In this document: piece by piece, positions 25,489 through 33,509 of the stretch | Position numbering within the stretch: position 1 is the stretch's first letter | Layout of the letters: each line of letters begins with the position of its first letter | Source of the DNA: Ollibium composti | GTDB taxonomy: Bacteria > Pseudomonadota > Alphaproteobacteria > Rhizobiales > Rhizobiaceae | DNA length: 64,000 nt | Assembly (NCBI RefSeq): GCF_004801285.1 | Contig: NZ_SSNY01000001.1 | Location: 62,001 to 126,000, forward strand | Reading direction: 5' to 3' | The notes under the pieces: model-generated | Seen by the model: the letters and a program-made list of their open reading frames with translations, nothing else | Told to the model about the DNA's origin: nothing | Databases searched by the model: none | Position numbers and translations under genes: made by a program

Positions 25489-26289
25489 TCAACGGGTGTT
25501 CTGCCGCAGCCATGTGCGCCAGGCGGACTCGGAGCCGTTGAAAACGTTGATGTCCGACTGGCCGGGCATGCCGGGAACGAGGCCGGTGCCGGTGTACTGC
25601 CAGAAGGTGAAGGGGTGGCTGCCGTATTTCTCGCGCGGGTGGCCGGCGACCGAGCGCAGCCAGTAGGGATAGCCGCCGAAGGTGGAAAGATCGTTGTCGT
25701 CGAAGAAGTCGACCGAGGTGTAGATGATCGGTTTCTTGCCGTAGTGGCGTTCCACCATGGTCAGGAAAGTTTTCATCTCTGCACGCACGGTCGCCGCCGG
25801 CGGCCTTGTCTTGCAGGTCGGTGAATGCGGGTTCCATTCCATGTCGAGCACGGGCGGCAGGGCGCCGCGCTCCCTCGGCACATGGTCGATGAACCACTGG
25901 GCTTGCTCGCTTGCCGGCCGGCAGAAATAGAAGAAATGGTAGGCGCCGCGCGGAATGCCGGCCGCGCGCGTGCCGGCCCAGTGGCGCTCGAAATTCTCGT
26001 CGTAGCGGTCGCCGCCCTCCGTCGCCTTGACGAAGGCGAAGGAGATGCCGCTGGCTTTCGCGGCGCTCCAATCGATGTTGGTCTGGTATTTGGCGACGTC
26101 GGTGCCGTGGACGGCGTAGGTCCAGGGCGCGCCGCTTTCCCATTCATGCGGGTCGGCGTCGGCGAATCGCGGCGCGCGCACCGCCACCGTCGGCGTCTCC
26201 GACCCGGACGGTGCCAGGTCGGCCAGCCCGCCCGCTGTCGAACAGGCGGCGAGCGTGACCAGCGCTATCAATGCCGCGAAACGGCGCAT
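25489..26289 (-). CDS. Glycoside hydrolase family 25 lysozyme-like lipoprotein
   Basis: A 266-residue GH25 (Chalaropsis-type) muramidase. The first residues are a lipoprotein signal with lipobox LAAC, so it should be lipid-anchored at C16. The domain starts at HGTDVAKYQTNIDW (61-74) and includes AFVKATEGG, GAYHFFYF and the catalytic DMEWNP with D149 and E151, ending in HPFTFWQYTGTG. The ATG at 26289 was chosen because it begins the signal and follows GGGAGAGG. Bacterial GH25 genes are often phage-derived, but nothing else here is phage-like. Confidence 0.88.
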   Translation of the reverse strand: MRRFAALIALVTLAACSTAGGLADLAPSGSETPTVAVRAPRFADADPHEWESGAPWTYAVHGTDVAKYQTNIDWSAAKASGISFAFVKATEGGDRYDENFERHWAGTRAAGIPRGAYHFFYFCRPASEQAQWFIDHVPRERGALPPVLDMEWNPHSPTCKTRPPAATVRAEMKTFLTMVERHYGKKPIIYTSVDFFDDNDLSTFGGYPYWLRSVAGHPREKYGSHPFTFWQYTGTGLVPGMPGQSDINVFNGSESAWRTWLRQNTR

Positions 26290-26522
26290 GACCTCTCCCA
26301 ACCCCAGACGTGTCCAAGGCCGGTGCCAGCCGGCCGCTGGTGGGTTCAATCCTGTGGTGATCCTGCGATCCCCCGCGAACGGCAGCCCCACGCACGCCGT
26401 CCTGTCTCCCAGCGTCATCGGCCATCATGGTTGATTTTCAGTTGATGGCGCTCGACATGCCAGCCGATTTGCGGGAGCAATGGCGGCAAATCGATGGCGG
26501 AATCGATCTGCGGGGAGGCGAC

Positions 26523-27905
26523 ATGAGCATTGCGCTGACGGGGCTGAAATGGCTTGTGCGGCTGGTGGTGGTCGCCGTCGTCGGCCTGTTCGTCTGGCTC
26601 TATCTCGCGCCGCCGGACCTGATCCGCGTCGGTTCCGGCTACAGCGCCAAGATCGTCTGCTCCAATGTCTTCCTCGCCGGGCGCGACCCCGGTGAGGTGC
26701 TGGCGGTCGACGTGCAGGCGCCGGGGCATCCGCTGCTGAAGCTGATGAAGGTGAATGTCGACCGCGAGGCAGGCGCCGTCTCGGCCGGGCTGTTGTGGAT
26801 CCTCGGCAGAAGCGTCGCGGTGGCGCGCGAGGGCTTCGGCTGCACAAACGCACCGGACGGCAATGTCGAGACGGTGAAGGCGCTGGGCGCCACCGTGCCG
26901 CCGGCGGCCGCGCCGGAGACCGAGGCGGTGTGGCCCGAGGGCGAGCGGGTGGATGCCTCGCAGGATCCGGTGCTGGCAGCGATCCTCGACGACGCGGCGC
27001 TGGCGGGCGAGGGGATGCGCGCCATCGTGGCGGTCAAGAACGGCCGCATCGTCGGCGAGCGCTACGGCGAAGGCTTTTCGGCGGCCACGCCGCTGCTCGG
27101 CTGGTCGATGACCAAGACGGTGAATGCCGCCATCATCGGCACGCTGGTGAAGGACGGGCGCATGAGCCTCGATGCGAAAGGTCTCTTTCCGGCCTGGAAG
27201 GCGGACGGGCGCGCGGAAATCAGCCTCGCCGACCTGATGGCGATGTCGAGCGGGCTTGCCTTCAACGAGGACTACGGCGACGTCACGGACGTCACCCGCA
27301 TGCTCTATCTGGAGACCGACATGGCGGGCTTCGCCGCCGCCAAGCCGCTGGCGGAGAAGCCGGGCACGGTTTTCAACTACTCCAGCGGCACCGCCAACAT
27401 GCTGTCGCGGCTATGGCAGGACGCCGTCGGCGATCCGGCGAAGGCGCTGGCGTGGCCCAGGCAGGCGCTGTTCGATCCGCTCGGCATGCGTTCGGCCGTG
27501 CTGGAAACGGACGAGCACGGCACCTTCGTCGGTTCCTCCTACCTGTACGCCACCGCGCATGACTGGGCGCGCTTCGGCCAGTTCCTGCTTCAGGACGGCG
27601 TGTGGAACGGCAACCGCATCCTGCCGGACGGCTTCGTCGGCTGGATGCACGAGCCGGCGGCGGCTTCGAAAGCCTATGGCAAGGGACAGGTGTGGATCGA
27701 AGCGCCGGGCGACGAGGACAAGCCCGGCGCCGGCGTTGCAGGCGGCCTGCCGGCCGATACCTTCTGGCTGGAGGGGCATGACGGGCAGACCGTCGCCGTC
27801 ATTCCGTCCGAGCAGCTTGTCGTGGTGCGCATAGGGCTGACGCCGTCCAAGCTCCGTTATCGCCCGCAGACGCTCGTGCTGGCGCTGATGCAGGCGCTGA
27901 AGTAG
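26523..27905 (+). CDS. Membrane-anchored serine hydrolase, beta-lactamase (class C / EstB) family
   Basis: A 460-residue protein with one N-terminal membrane helix (about residues 12-35) and a beta-lactamase-fold domain outside. The SxxK motif is S195-x-x-K198 in GWSMTKTV, the YxS-type motif is Y286 in FNYSSGT, and EGHDGQ near the C-terminus replaces the KTG box. This pattern is typical of esterases and peptidases rather than antibiotic-resistance enzymes. GGGGAGG lies 5 bases before the ATG at 26523. It is divergent from the GH25 gene. Substrate unknown; a cell-wall role would fit the neighbourhood. Confidence 0.8.
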   Translation: MSIALTGLKWLVRLVVVAVVGLFVWLYLAPPDLIRVGSGYSAKIVCSNVFLAGRDPGEVLAVDVQAPGHPLLKLMKVNVDREAGAVSAGLLWILGRSVAVAREGFGCTNAPDGNVETVKALGATVPPAAAPETEAVWPEGERVDASQDPVLAAILDDAALAGEGMRAIVAVKNGRIVGERYGEGFSAATPLLGWSMTKTVNAAIIGTLVKDGRMSLDAKGLFPAWKADGRAEISLADLMAMSSGLAFNEDYGDVTDVTRMLYLETDMAGFAAAKPLAEKPGTVFNYSSGTANMLSRLWQDAVGDPAKALAWPRQALFDPLGMRSAVLETDEHGTFVGSSYLYATAHDWARFGQFLLQDGVWNGNRILPDGFVGWMHEPAAASKAYGKGQVWIEAPGDEDKPGAGVAGGLPADTFWLEGHDGQTVAVIPSEQLVVVRIGLTPSKLRYRPQTLVLALMQALK

Positions 27906-28065
27906 CGGGCGGGACAGTCGCACGATCTCCTGCCGCGGATCACAAGTTCGTGAATGCTGTTACAGCGCGAAACGCAATGTGACGAAACCGAACGGCGGCG
28001 GCCGCATTTTGGTGTCGACCGCCCGTTAAATGACTGACCGGGCGTTGTTTGCGAAGGAGAGAGAT

Positions 28066-28281
28066 ATGAGGAAGCTCATTTTCGCGTCGGTTTCGGCGTT
28101 GGCCCTGCTGGCCGTTGCTGCGTGCAGCGATAGCGGCAGCGGGTCGGACAGCACAACCACCCAGAGCACCACGCCGCCTGCGACCGAGCAGCCGGCCCCG
28201 GCGACGCCCGAGGCGACCCCGCCGGCCGACAACACGATGCAGCCGCAGCCGGCGCCCAGTTCGCCCGCCCCGGCGAACTGA
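28066..28281 (+). CDS. Small Pro/Thr-rich lipoprotein
   Basis: A 71-residue protein with a lipoprotein signal: MRKLIFASVSALALLAVAAC, so lipidation is expected at the cysteine in AVAAC. The remaining 50 residues are low-complexity Ser/Thr, then Pro/Ala with repeated PA-T/P units and no charged core, so it is probably an extended linker-like chain. GAAGGAGAG lies before the ATG at 28066. A terminator follows 24 bases after the stop, so it is a single-gene unit. Function unknown. Confidence 0.75.
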   Translation: MRKLIFASVSALALLAVAACSDSGSGSDSTTTQSTTPPATEQPAPATPEATPPADNTMQPQPAPSSPAPAN

Positions 28282-28305
28282 ACGCGGATGCCCTGATCCG
28301 ATCGG

Positions 28306-28336
28306 GAAGGCCGGCCTCGCGCCGGCCTTCTTCTTT
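28306..28336 (+). terminator. Rho-independent terminator after the small lipoprotein gene
   Basis: GAAGGCCGGC (28306-28315) pairs perfectly with GCCGGCCTTC (28321-28330) around CTCGC, followed by TTCTTT. Confidence 0.85.
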
Positions 28337-28449
28337 GCCGGGAGCGTTGCCGTATCGCCCCTGCGCGTTCACTGCATCGTGACGAGCGGAACCGGTCTGC
28401 AAAAACGTCCTGCTTGATAGGCGCATGCCGTGGCCCTAAAAGGGCGCGC

Positions 28450-29169
28450 ATGTCGATTTGGGGCCGTATCGGCGATTTCATCGCCCGCCTGTCGTCTTCC
28501 GCCTCGTCGGGGATCGCCGAGATGGTGGAGGCCGTGCGTACGGTCTTTGCTGGCGATGCCGAACTCAGGCGGCGTGTCGCCTTCTCGGTGGCGATGATCG
28601 CGCTGTCGGCCAAGATGGCGAAGGCCGACGGCATCGTCACGCAGGACGAGATCCGCGCCTTCCGCGAGATTTTCGAGGTCCCGCCCGAGGAAGCGCGCAA
28701 CGTGGCGCGTCTCTACGATCTCGCCAAGCGCGACGTCGCCGGCTACGAGGCCTATGCGGCGCAACTGGCGCGGTTGTGCGGGTCCGGCCACCGCAACTGC
28801 ATGATGCTGGAAGACATCCTCGACGGCCTGTTCCATATCGCGACCGCCGACGGCGTGCTGCACGAGCGGGAAGGGCGCTTCCTGCATCATGTAGCCGAGA
28901 TTTTCGAGATCGAGGAAAACCACTACCAGACCATCATGGCCCGGCATGTCCATCTTGGCGAGGGCGATCCTTACGTCGTGCTGGGGATAGAGCGGGGCAA
29001 GCCGTTCGCCGAGATCAAGACGCGCTACCGCCAACTCGTCGCCGCAAACCATCCCGACCGGCTGATCGCGCGCGGCCTGCCGCAGGAATTCATCCGGATC
29101 GCGACGACACGCCTGGCGGCGATCAACGCCGCCTACGAGATGATCGAGCGGGACCTGGCGCCCGCATGA
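28450..29169 (+). CDS. TerB-like/DnaJ domain co-chaperone (DjlA type)
   Basis: A 239-residue protein. Residues ~45-165 form a TerB-like helical domain (AMIALSAKMAKADGIVTQDE, then FHIATADGVLHEREG). Residues ~175-239 form a J domain with the HPD motif at 201-203 (ANHPDRL) that stimulates Hsp70/DnaK. The order is that of DjlA, but the N-terminal membrane helix of E. coli DjlA is not evident. The ATG at 28450 gives the conserved MSIWGRIGDF start. Its stop overlaps the amidase start by 4 bases, so the two genes are coupled. Confidence 0.87.
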   Translation: MSIWGRIGDFIARLSSSASSGIAEMVEAVRTVFAGDAELRRRVAFSVAMIALSAKMAKADGIVTQDEIRAFREIFEVPPEEARNVARLYDLAKRDVAGYEAYAAQLARLCGSGHRNCMMLEDILDGLFHIATADGVLHEREGRFLHHVAEIFEIEENHYQTIMARHVHLGEGDPYVVLGIERGKPFAEIKTRYRQLVAANHPDRLIARGLPQEFIRIATTRLAAINAAYEMIERDLAPA

Positions 29170-29921
29170 GCGGCTTCGCCGCCGACCAGCCGGGCGCCGA
29201 GGCGCGACCGTCGCCGAATTTCGGGGCGCGGCGGGGGCCGTCGGCGCCGGACATGCTGATCCTCCACTATACGGGCATGGTGACCGGACGGGCGGCCGAG
29301 GATTGGCTGTGCGATCCGGCGAGCGAGGTGTCCTCGCACTATCTCGTGCATGAGGACGGCCGCATCGTGCAGATGGTGCGCGAGGCCGACCGCGCCTGGC
29401 ATGCCGGCAAGAGCTTCTGGCAGGGCGTCACCGACATCAACTCCTGCTCGGTCGGCATCGAGATCGTCAATCCGGGCCATGTGCTGGGCTACAGCGCTTT
29501 CCCGAAGCGGCAGGTGGAGGCGGTGATCGCACTCAGCGCCGGCATTTGCGAACGCCACGGCATCCGGCCCGAGCGGGTGCTGGCGCATTCCGACGTCGCG
29601 CCGGGGCGCAAGGCCGATCCGGGCGAGAAGTTTCCCTGGCGGCGGCTTGCCGCGGCCGGCGTCGGGCTTTTCGTGCCGGCCTCGCCGATCCGGCAGAGTG
29701 TTGTGTTGTCCGAAGGCGATGCCGGCGGTGCGGTCGAAGAACTCCAGACGCTGCTTTCGCTCTACGGCTACGGCGTCGACATCACCGCCGTCTTCGATGA
29801 CCGCACGCGGGTGGTGGTGGAGGCATTCCAGCGGCATTTCCGCCCCCGCCGCGTCGACGGCGTCGCCGACGGCTCCACGCTGCGGACGCTTCGCCGTGCG
29901 GTCGCTACAGCTGCCGCGTAG
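29166..29921 (+). CDS. N-acetylmuramoyl-L-alanine amidase (AmpD-like) with peptidoglycan-binding domain
   Basis: A 251-residue Amidase_2 enzyme. The zinc ligands are H34 (ILHYTG), H141 (LAHSDVAPGRK) and D151 (KADPG), and SVGIEIVN is the conserved core strand. Residues ~175-245 resemble a PG_binding_1 domain (VEELQTLLSLYGYGVD). It has no signal peptide, so it is probably a cytosolic AmpD/AmiD-like amidase acting on anhydromuropeptides recycled from the wall. Translation is coupled to the DjlA-type gene by an ATGA overlap. Confidence 0.88.
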   Translation: MSGFAADQPGAEARPSPNFGARRGPSAPDMLILHYTGMVTGRAAEDWLCDPASEVSSHYLVHEDGRIVQMVREADRAWHAGKSFWQGVTDINSCSVGIEIVNPGHVLGYSAFPKRQVEAVIALSAGICERHGIRPERVLAHSDVAPGRKADPGEKFPWRRLAAAGVGLFVPASPIRQSVVLSEGDAGGAVEELQTLLSLYGYGVDITAVFDDRTRVVVEAFQRHFRPRRVDGVADGSTLRTLRRAVATAAA

Positions 29922-30116
29922 TGGCCTTCAAGCAATCGCTGTATTAGTTCTGGATTACATTCTGTCACGCAAAGTGACTTGAGCGGCCATTTTTGGCGCT
30001 CATTCGCCCTGCAAGTGCCGGCTTCCCCGCCGATGCCGGCTGATCCCCCCACCCGGCATCCAACCGAGACAAGGGCCGCGCGAACATTTTTCGCCGGCCA
30101 TACACGACAGGACTGC

Positions 30117-30884
30117 ATGAAAACCCCGACCCTTTTGGCGACAGCCTTCGCTGTCGCATTGACAAGTTTTGCCATCAGCACGGATGCCGGAGCGGCCAAG
30201 AGCCTGACGGCCGGACGCAACGCGACCGCCGCCGCGACGGTCGCCAAGCCCGCCCGTAAATCCGCTGCCGCCGCGAAGGCGGCAAAGAGCGAAGAACCGT
30301 GCCCTTATCTTTTCGGCTGTCCGGCCAAGGCGAAAGCCGCCGCCGGCGCGAAAACGAGCAAATCCGCGCACGTTGCGAAGAAGGCAACGAAATCCCGGTC
30401 TGTGAAGAAGAAGAAGGGCCGGCACACGGCAGCGGCACGTGCTTCGGCCGTCGATCCGGTGCGGACGGGATCAATCGCGCCGTCCACCTCGACGGGTGCC
30501 GGACCCTATGGCGCGATCATCGCCCGCTATGCCGCCAGCTACGGCGTGCCGGTGTCGCTGGCGAAGGCCGTCATCAGCATCGAGAGCAACTACCGGCCGC
30601 ACACGACCGGCAGCGCCGGTGAGGTCGGCCTGATGCAGATCAAGCCGGCCACGGCGCGCATGCTGGGCTATACCGGTTCGGTCAAGGGTCTCTACGATCC
30701 CGAAACCAACATCAGGTTCGGCATGAAATATCTCGCCATGGCGCGCGACCTTGGCGGCGGCACGACCTGCGGCACGATCCTGAAATACAATGCCGGCCAT
30801 GCGGCGACGCGGATGAATCCGGTGTCGTCGGCCTATTGCCGCAAGGTGAAGGTCCAGATGGCCTCGGCCGGCTCGCCCGCCTGA
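30117..30884 (+). CDS. Secreted lytic transglycosylase (SLT domain)
   Basis: A 255-residue protein with a signal peptide (residues 1-27). A long Ala/Lys-rich linker follows (30-110), with a KKKKGRH basic patch and two cysteines (PCPYLFGC). The C-terminal SLT domain (~128-250) has the catalytic E156 in ISIESNYRPH, then EVGLMQIKPATARMLGY and LKYNAGH. The ATG at 30117 starts the signal peptide. The basic linker may hold the enzyme to anionic wall polymers or DNA; this is inference. A terminator follows 18 bases after the stop. Confidence 0.88.
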   Translation: MKTPTLLATAFAVALTSFAISTDAGAAKSLTAGRNATAAATVAKPARKSAAAAKAAKSEEPCPYLFGCPAKAKAAAGAKTSKSAHVAKKATKSRSVKKKKGRHTAAARASAVDPVRTGSIAPSTSTGAGPYGAIIARYAASYGVPVSLAKAVISIESNYRPHTTGSAGEVGLMQIKPATARMLGYTGSVKGLYDPETNIRFGMKYLAMARDLGGGTTCGTILKYNAGHAATRMNPVSSAYCRKVKVQMASAGSPA

Positions 30885-30902
30885 TTTTTCTTATGAGATA
30901 AG

Positions 30903-30930
30903 AAAGCCGGCATCCCATGCCGGCTTTTTC
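30903..30930 (+). terminator. Rho-independent terminator between the SLT gene and rnpB
   Basis: AAAGCCGGCAT (30903-30913) and ATGCCGGCTTT (30917-30927) form an 11-bp perfect stem with a 3-base CCC loop and a TTTTTC tail. Confidence 0.88.
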
Positions 30931-30932
30931 AT

Positions 30933-30961
30933 TTGCGTTTTGCCGCGCGAACCCCTTTATA
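30933..30961 (+). promoter_or_regulatory. rnpB promoter
   Basis: TTGCGT (30933-30938) and TTTATA (30956-30961) are separated by exactly 17 bp. Transcription from 7-8 bases downstream would begin at the first base of the P1 stem (30969). Confidence 0.75.
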
Positions 30962-30968
30962 CGCCCTG

Positions 30969-31374
30969 CCAGCCGGCCGGGCGGCCGCATCCGCGACAGC
31001 CGAAAGGCTGCGGATGAGGAAAGTCCGGGCTCCATGGAGACACGGTGCCGGCTAACGGCCGGCGGGGGCGACCCCAGGGAAAGTGCCACAGAAAGCAAAC
31101 CGCCATGCCCGTCCTTCGGGGCGACGCGTGGCAAGGGTGAAAGGGTGGGGTAAGAGCCCACCGCGCGACCGGCAACGGGAGCGGCACGGCAAACCCCACC
31201 GGGAGCAAAACCGAATAGGGGCGGTGCGAGGGGAAACCCTCGGGGCTGTTTCCGGCCCAGCCGTCCGGGTAGGTTGCGTGAGGCGCGCAGCAATGCGCGT
31301 CCAAGATGAATGGCCGCCACGCTCCTGTCTGCAAGGGCAGGGGCCATACAGAACCCGGCTTACAGGCCGGCTGG
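30969..31374 (+). ncRNA. rnpB: RNase P RNA (bacterial class A)
   Basis: The catalytic RNA that matures tRNA 5' ends. The ends pair as P1: CCAGCCGGCC (30969-30978) with GGCCGGCTGG (31365-31374). Inside are the invariant class A segments GAGGAAAGTCCGGGC near the 5' end, a CACAGAAAGCAAACCGCC-like core around 31088, GGTAAGAGCCCACCGC and, near the 3' end, AAGATGAATGGCCGCC and ACAGAACCCGGCTTACAG. About 406 nt long, as usual for alphaproteobacteria. It ends just before CATTTTT, which serves as a terminator tail. Its own 17-bp-spaced promoter lies upstream. Confidence 0.97.
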
Positions 31375-31517
31375 CATTTTTCCCTCTCGGGTATGGTGGT
31401 CTCGTCCTCCTTTCGGCGAAATCGCCGTCATCCCAAAGGCTTGCAGCGGCCTGCTGCCGTTTCGAGTCATGATCCTGACGCGATGAAACAAGATTGGCTA
31501 AGCGGCCGCGCTCCGGC

Positions 31518-31546
31518 TTGAAGCTGGTACGATTTAATCCTACCAT
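31518..31546 (+). promoter_or_regulatory. parD promoter with near-perfect 21-bp palindrome (operator)
   Basis: TTGAAG (31518-31523), a 17-bp spacer and TACCAT (31541-31546) make a sigma70-like promoter. A 21-bp palindrome (31525-31545) covers the spacer and -10: arms TGGTA and TACCA with inner GATT and AATC, symmetric at all but one pair. This is what an autoregulated ribbon-helix-helix antitoxin operator looks like. Confidence 0.75.
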
Positions 31547-31572
31547 TTCGCATCTGAAATGGAGGCACGACC

Positions 31573-31845
31573 ATGGGCCAGATCGACAAGCGCAGCATCA
31601 CCCTCTCGTCCGAACTGGCGACGGCGGTGGACGAGGCCGTCGCGACCGGCGAATACGCCTCGGCCAGCGAGGTCGTGCGCGATGCGCTGAGGCTGTGGAA
31701 GGAGCGCCGCGACCTGCTCGGCTATACGGTGGAGGAACTCAGGGTGCTTTGGGATGAAGGGATCGCCAGCGGGCCGGGTCGCTTCGCCTCGATGGACGAA
31801 ATCAAGGCCGAGGCGCGACGGCGGCATATCGCCGGTGAACGGTAG
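31573..31845 (+). CDS. ParD/CopG-type ribbon-helix-helix antitoxin
   Basis: A 90-residue protein of the ParD type (type II toxin-antitoxin). The N-terminal ribbon KRSITLSSELATAVDEAV with GEYASASEVVRDALRLWKER forms the DNA-binding ribbon-helix-helix. The C-terminal LRVLWDEGIASGPGRFASMD is the toxin-binding tail. GGAGG precedes the ATG. A palindrome covering its promoter suggests self-repression. The toxin gene that follows 9 bases after the stop carries a nonsense mutation, so this antitoxin is probably orphaned, unless it counters a ParE elsewhere. Confidence 0.88.
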   Translation: MGQIDKRSITLSSELATAVDEAVATGEYASASEVVRDALRLWKERRDLLGYTVEELRVLWDEGIASGPGRFASMDEIKAEARRRHIAGER

Positions 31846-31854
31846 GCAGCCTGC

Positions 31855-32148
31855 ATGAAAGTCCGGCACTCCGCCCTTGCCGAAGACGACCTGATCGAGA
31901 TCTGGCTGTATGTCGCAACGGAAAATCCTGATGCGGCCGACCGGTTGCTGGATTGATTCGAGCGGCGCATCCGGTTGCTGGCGACGCAGCCTCTTTCGGG
32001 TGTCGCGCGGGACGATCTTGGCAGGGAGATACGACAGGTCGTCGTCGGCAACTACCTGCTCTTATACCGCGTGGAAGGCGACGACATCCTGATCCCGCGC
32101 GTCCTGCACGGCAGGCGCGACCTGGCGGCGGAAAACCTTGAGGAATAG
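31855..32148 (+). pseudogene. ParE-type toxin interrupted by an in-frame TGA
   Basis: Reading from ATG 31855, the frame encodes a ParE-type start (KVRHSALAEDDLIEIWLYVA) and runs to a TGA at 31954-31956 (codon 34). It then continues in the same frame for 63 codons with the rest of a ParE toxin (FERRIRLLATQP, then IRQVVVGNYLLLYRV and RVLHGRRDLAAENL) to TAG at 32146-32148. Family members normally have an arginine there (LLDRFERR), so a single C-to-T change of CGA to TGA explains the break. The full length of 97 residues would be normal. Confidence 0.85.
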
Positions 32149-32154
32149 CCGGCC

Positions 32155-33297
32155 TCAGCCGCCCAGATCGTCCAGCGCCGCCTCGATGGCCTGCCACAGT
32201 TCCTCTCCCGGCTCGCAGCCGACGGCAAGCCGCACGAAGCCCGGCGGCACGGCGTCGCCGCGTTTGGTGCGCCGCTCCGCGCAGGTGTGGACGCCGCCGA
32301 AGGAGGTGGCCGAGTGGATCAGCGCGCAGCCCTGGATAAAATCTTCCGCCTTTTCCTCCGAATCCAGCACGAAGCTGATGAGGAAGCCGAAGCGTTCCAT
32401 CTGGACACGGGCGAGGTTGTGGGAGGGATCGTCCGGCAGGCCGGGGAAGCGGATCGAGCGGACGGCTGGATGCGCCTTCAGGCGCGGGGCGATCAGTTCG
32501 GCATTGTCGCACATGCGCTCGAAGCGCAGTTCCAGCGTTTCCAGTCCGCGATGCAGCAGCCATGCGTCGAAAGGGCTGGGGATCGAACCCGTCGTCTTGC
32601 GCCAGTCCTGGATGGCGGTGACGATCTCCGGGTCGCGGCTGGCGACATGGCCGAACAGCACGTCGGAATGGCCGTTCGGCGCCTTGGTGTCGGCGGCGAG
32701 CACGATGTCGGCGCCAAGGTCGAGCGGGCGCTGGCCGAAGGGCGTCATGGTCGTGTTGTCGACGACGAAAAGGCCGCCGGCCACATGCACCGCCTTCGCC
32801 ACGGCGGCGATGTCGCAGATGTCCAGGCCGGGATTGGCCGGAGTCTCGGCATAGACCAGCCGGTAGCCGTCGAAACCGCCGTCGAGGAAGGACGCGGTCG
32901 GTCGCACATCGAAATCGACGCCGAAGGTGCGCAGGCGCTCGGCGACGAGGCGGGTGGTGGGGTAACCGTCCGACGACAGAAGGATGCGATCGCCGGCCTT
33001 CACCAGCCCGAACAGCACGGCCGAGATCGCCGCCATGCCGGAGGGGAAGCCGACGCAGGGCGCGTCCTCCAGATGCCCCAGCATGTCCTCCACCGCCGTC
33101 CATGTCGGATTGGAGAAGCGGCCGTACTGGTGGAAGCCGGTGGAATCGCCGGGCGAATGGAAGATCGAGGCCATCGTCAGCGGCAGCGGGATCGCGTCGC
33201 CGCGCTTCAGGCCCTTGTCGTGCAGATGGGCGAGACCGGCGGCGCGTGCCTTGGACGATCGATTCGGGGAGGACCGATCCTTGGACGACAGGGACAT
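32155..33297 (-). CDS. Cystathionine gamma-lyase-like PLP enzyme (trans-sulfuration family)
   Basis: A 380-residue Cys/Met metabolism PLP enzyme. YGRFSNPTWTAVE binds the PLP phosphate, VVDNTT holds the aspartate contacting the ring, and the Schiff-base lysine is K205 in AADTKAPNGHSD. The C-terminus SFGGVHTCAERR replaces the more usual SLGG-ES-HP motif, marking a subfamily distinct from the enzyme at 2338-3621. It should cleave or form C-S bonds in cystathionine, cysteine or homocysteine metabolism. It is divergent from the mra cluster with a 429-bp gap and convergent with the broken toxin gene. Confidence 0.83.
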   Translation of the reverse strand: MSLSSKDRSSPNRSSKARAAGLAHLHDKGLKRGDAIPLPLTMASIFHSPGDSTGFHQYGRFSNPTWTAVEDMLGHLEDAPCVGFPSGMAAISAVLFGLVKAGDRILLSSDGYPTTRLVAERLRTFGVDFDVRPTASFLDGGFDGYRLVYAETPANPGLDICDIAAVAKAVHVAGGLFVVDNTTMTPFGQRPLDLGADIVLAADTKAPNGHSDVLFGHVASRDPEIVTAIQDWRKTTGSIPSPFDAWLLHRGLETLELRFERMCDNAELIAPRLKAHPAVRSIRFPGLPDDPSHNLARVQMERFGFLISFVLDSEEKAEDFIQGCALIHSATSFGGVHTCAERRTKRGDAVPPGFVRLAVGCEPGEELWQAIEAALDDLGG

Positions 33298-33478
33298 GGA
33301 GAGGCCTTTCTTCGGGATGCCGGTTCGGTCCTAGAACTGCCGGCCCGGCACGGCAAGAGCCGGATGCGCTGAGCGGGCGGCTTAAACACTTCATTAGGCT
33401 TAATGGAGGATAAACAGGCGATGCCCCGGAAAGTCGCCCGAAGCGGCCTTCAGCCCATCGTCGTGAAGCTTGTTCCCG

Positions 33479-33509
33479 TTGACGCCCATAGTGCCCCATG
33501 GTATCCCAT
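33479..33509 (+). promoter_or_regulatory. Pmra promoter covered by three MraZ-like boxes
   Basis: TTGACG (33479-33484) and TATCCC (33502-33507) are 17 bp apart, a good sigma70-type promoter. Three CCCAT repeats at 33485, 33495 and 33505 have exact 10-bp spacing; on the other strand they read ATGGG, matching the TGGGN direct repeats bound by MraZ in E. coli. They fill the spacer and -10, so MraZ binding should block the promoter of its own cluster. Confidence 0.7.

Noticed and set aside
26340..26352. GGTTCAATCC resembling a tRNA T-arm
   Set aside because: The flanking bases do not form a T-stem, and no acceptor, anticodon or D-arm can be built around it.
30712..31546. Open frames on both strands over the rnpB region
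   Set aside because: The region is RNase P RNA with paired ends and class A conserved segments; the frames are accidental.
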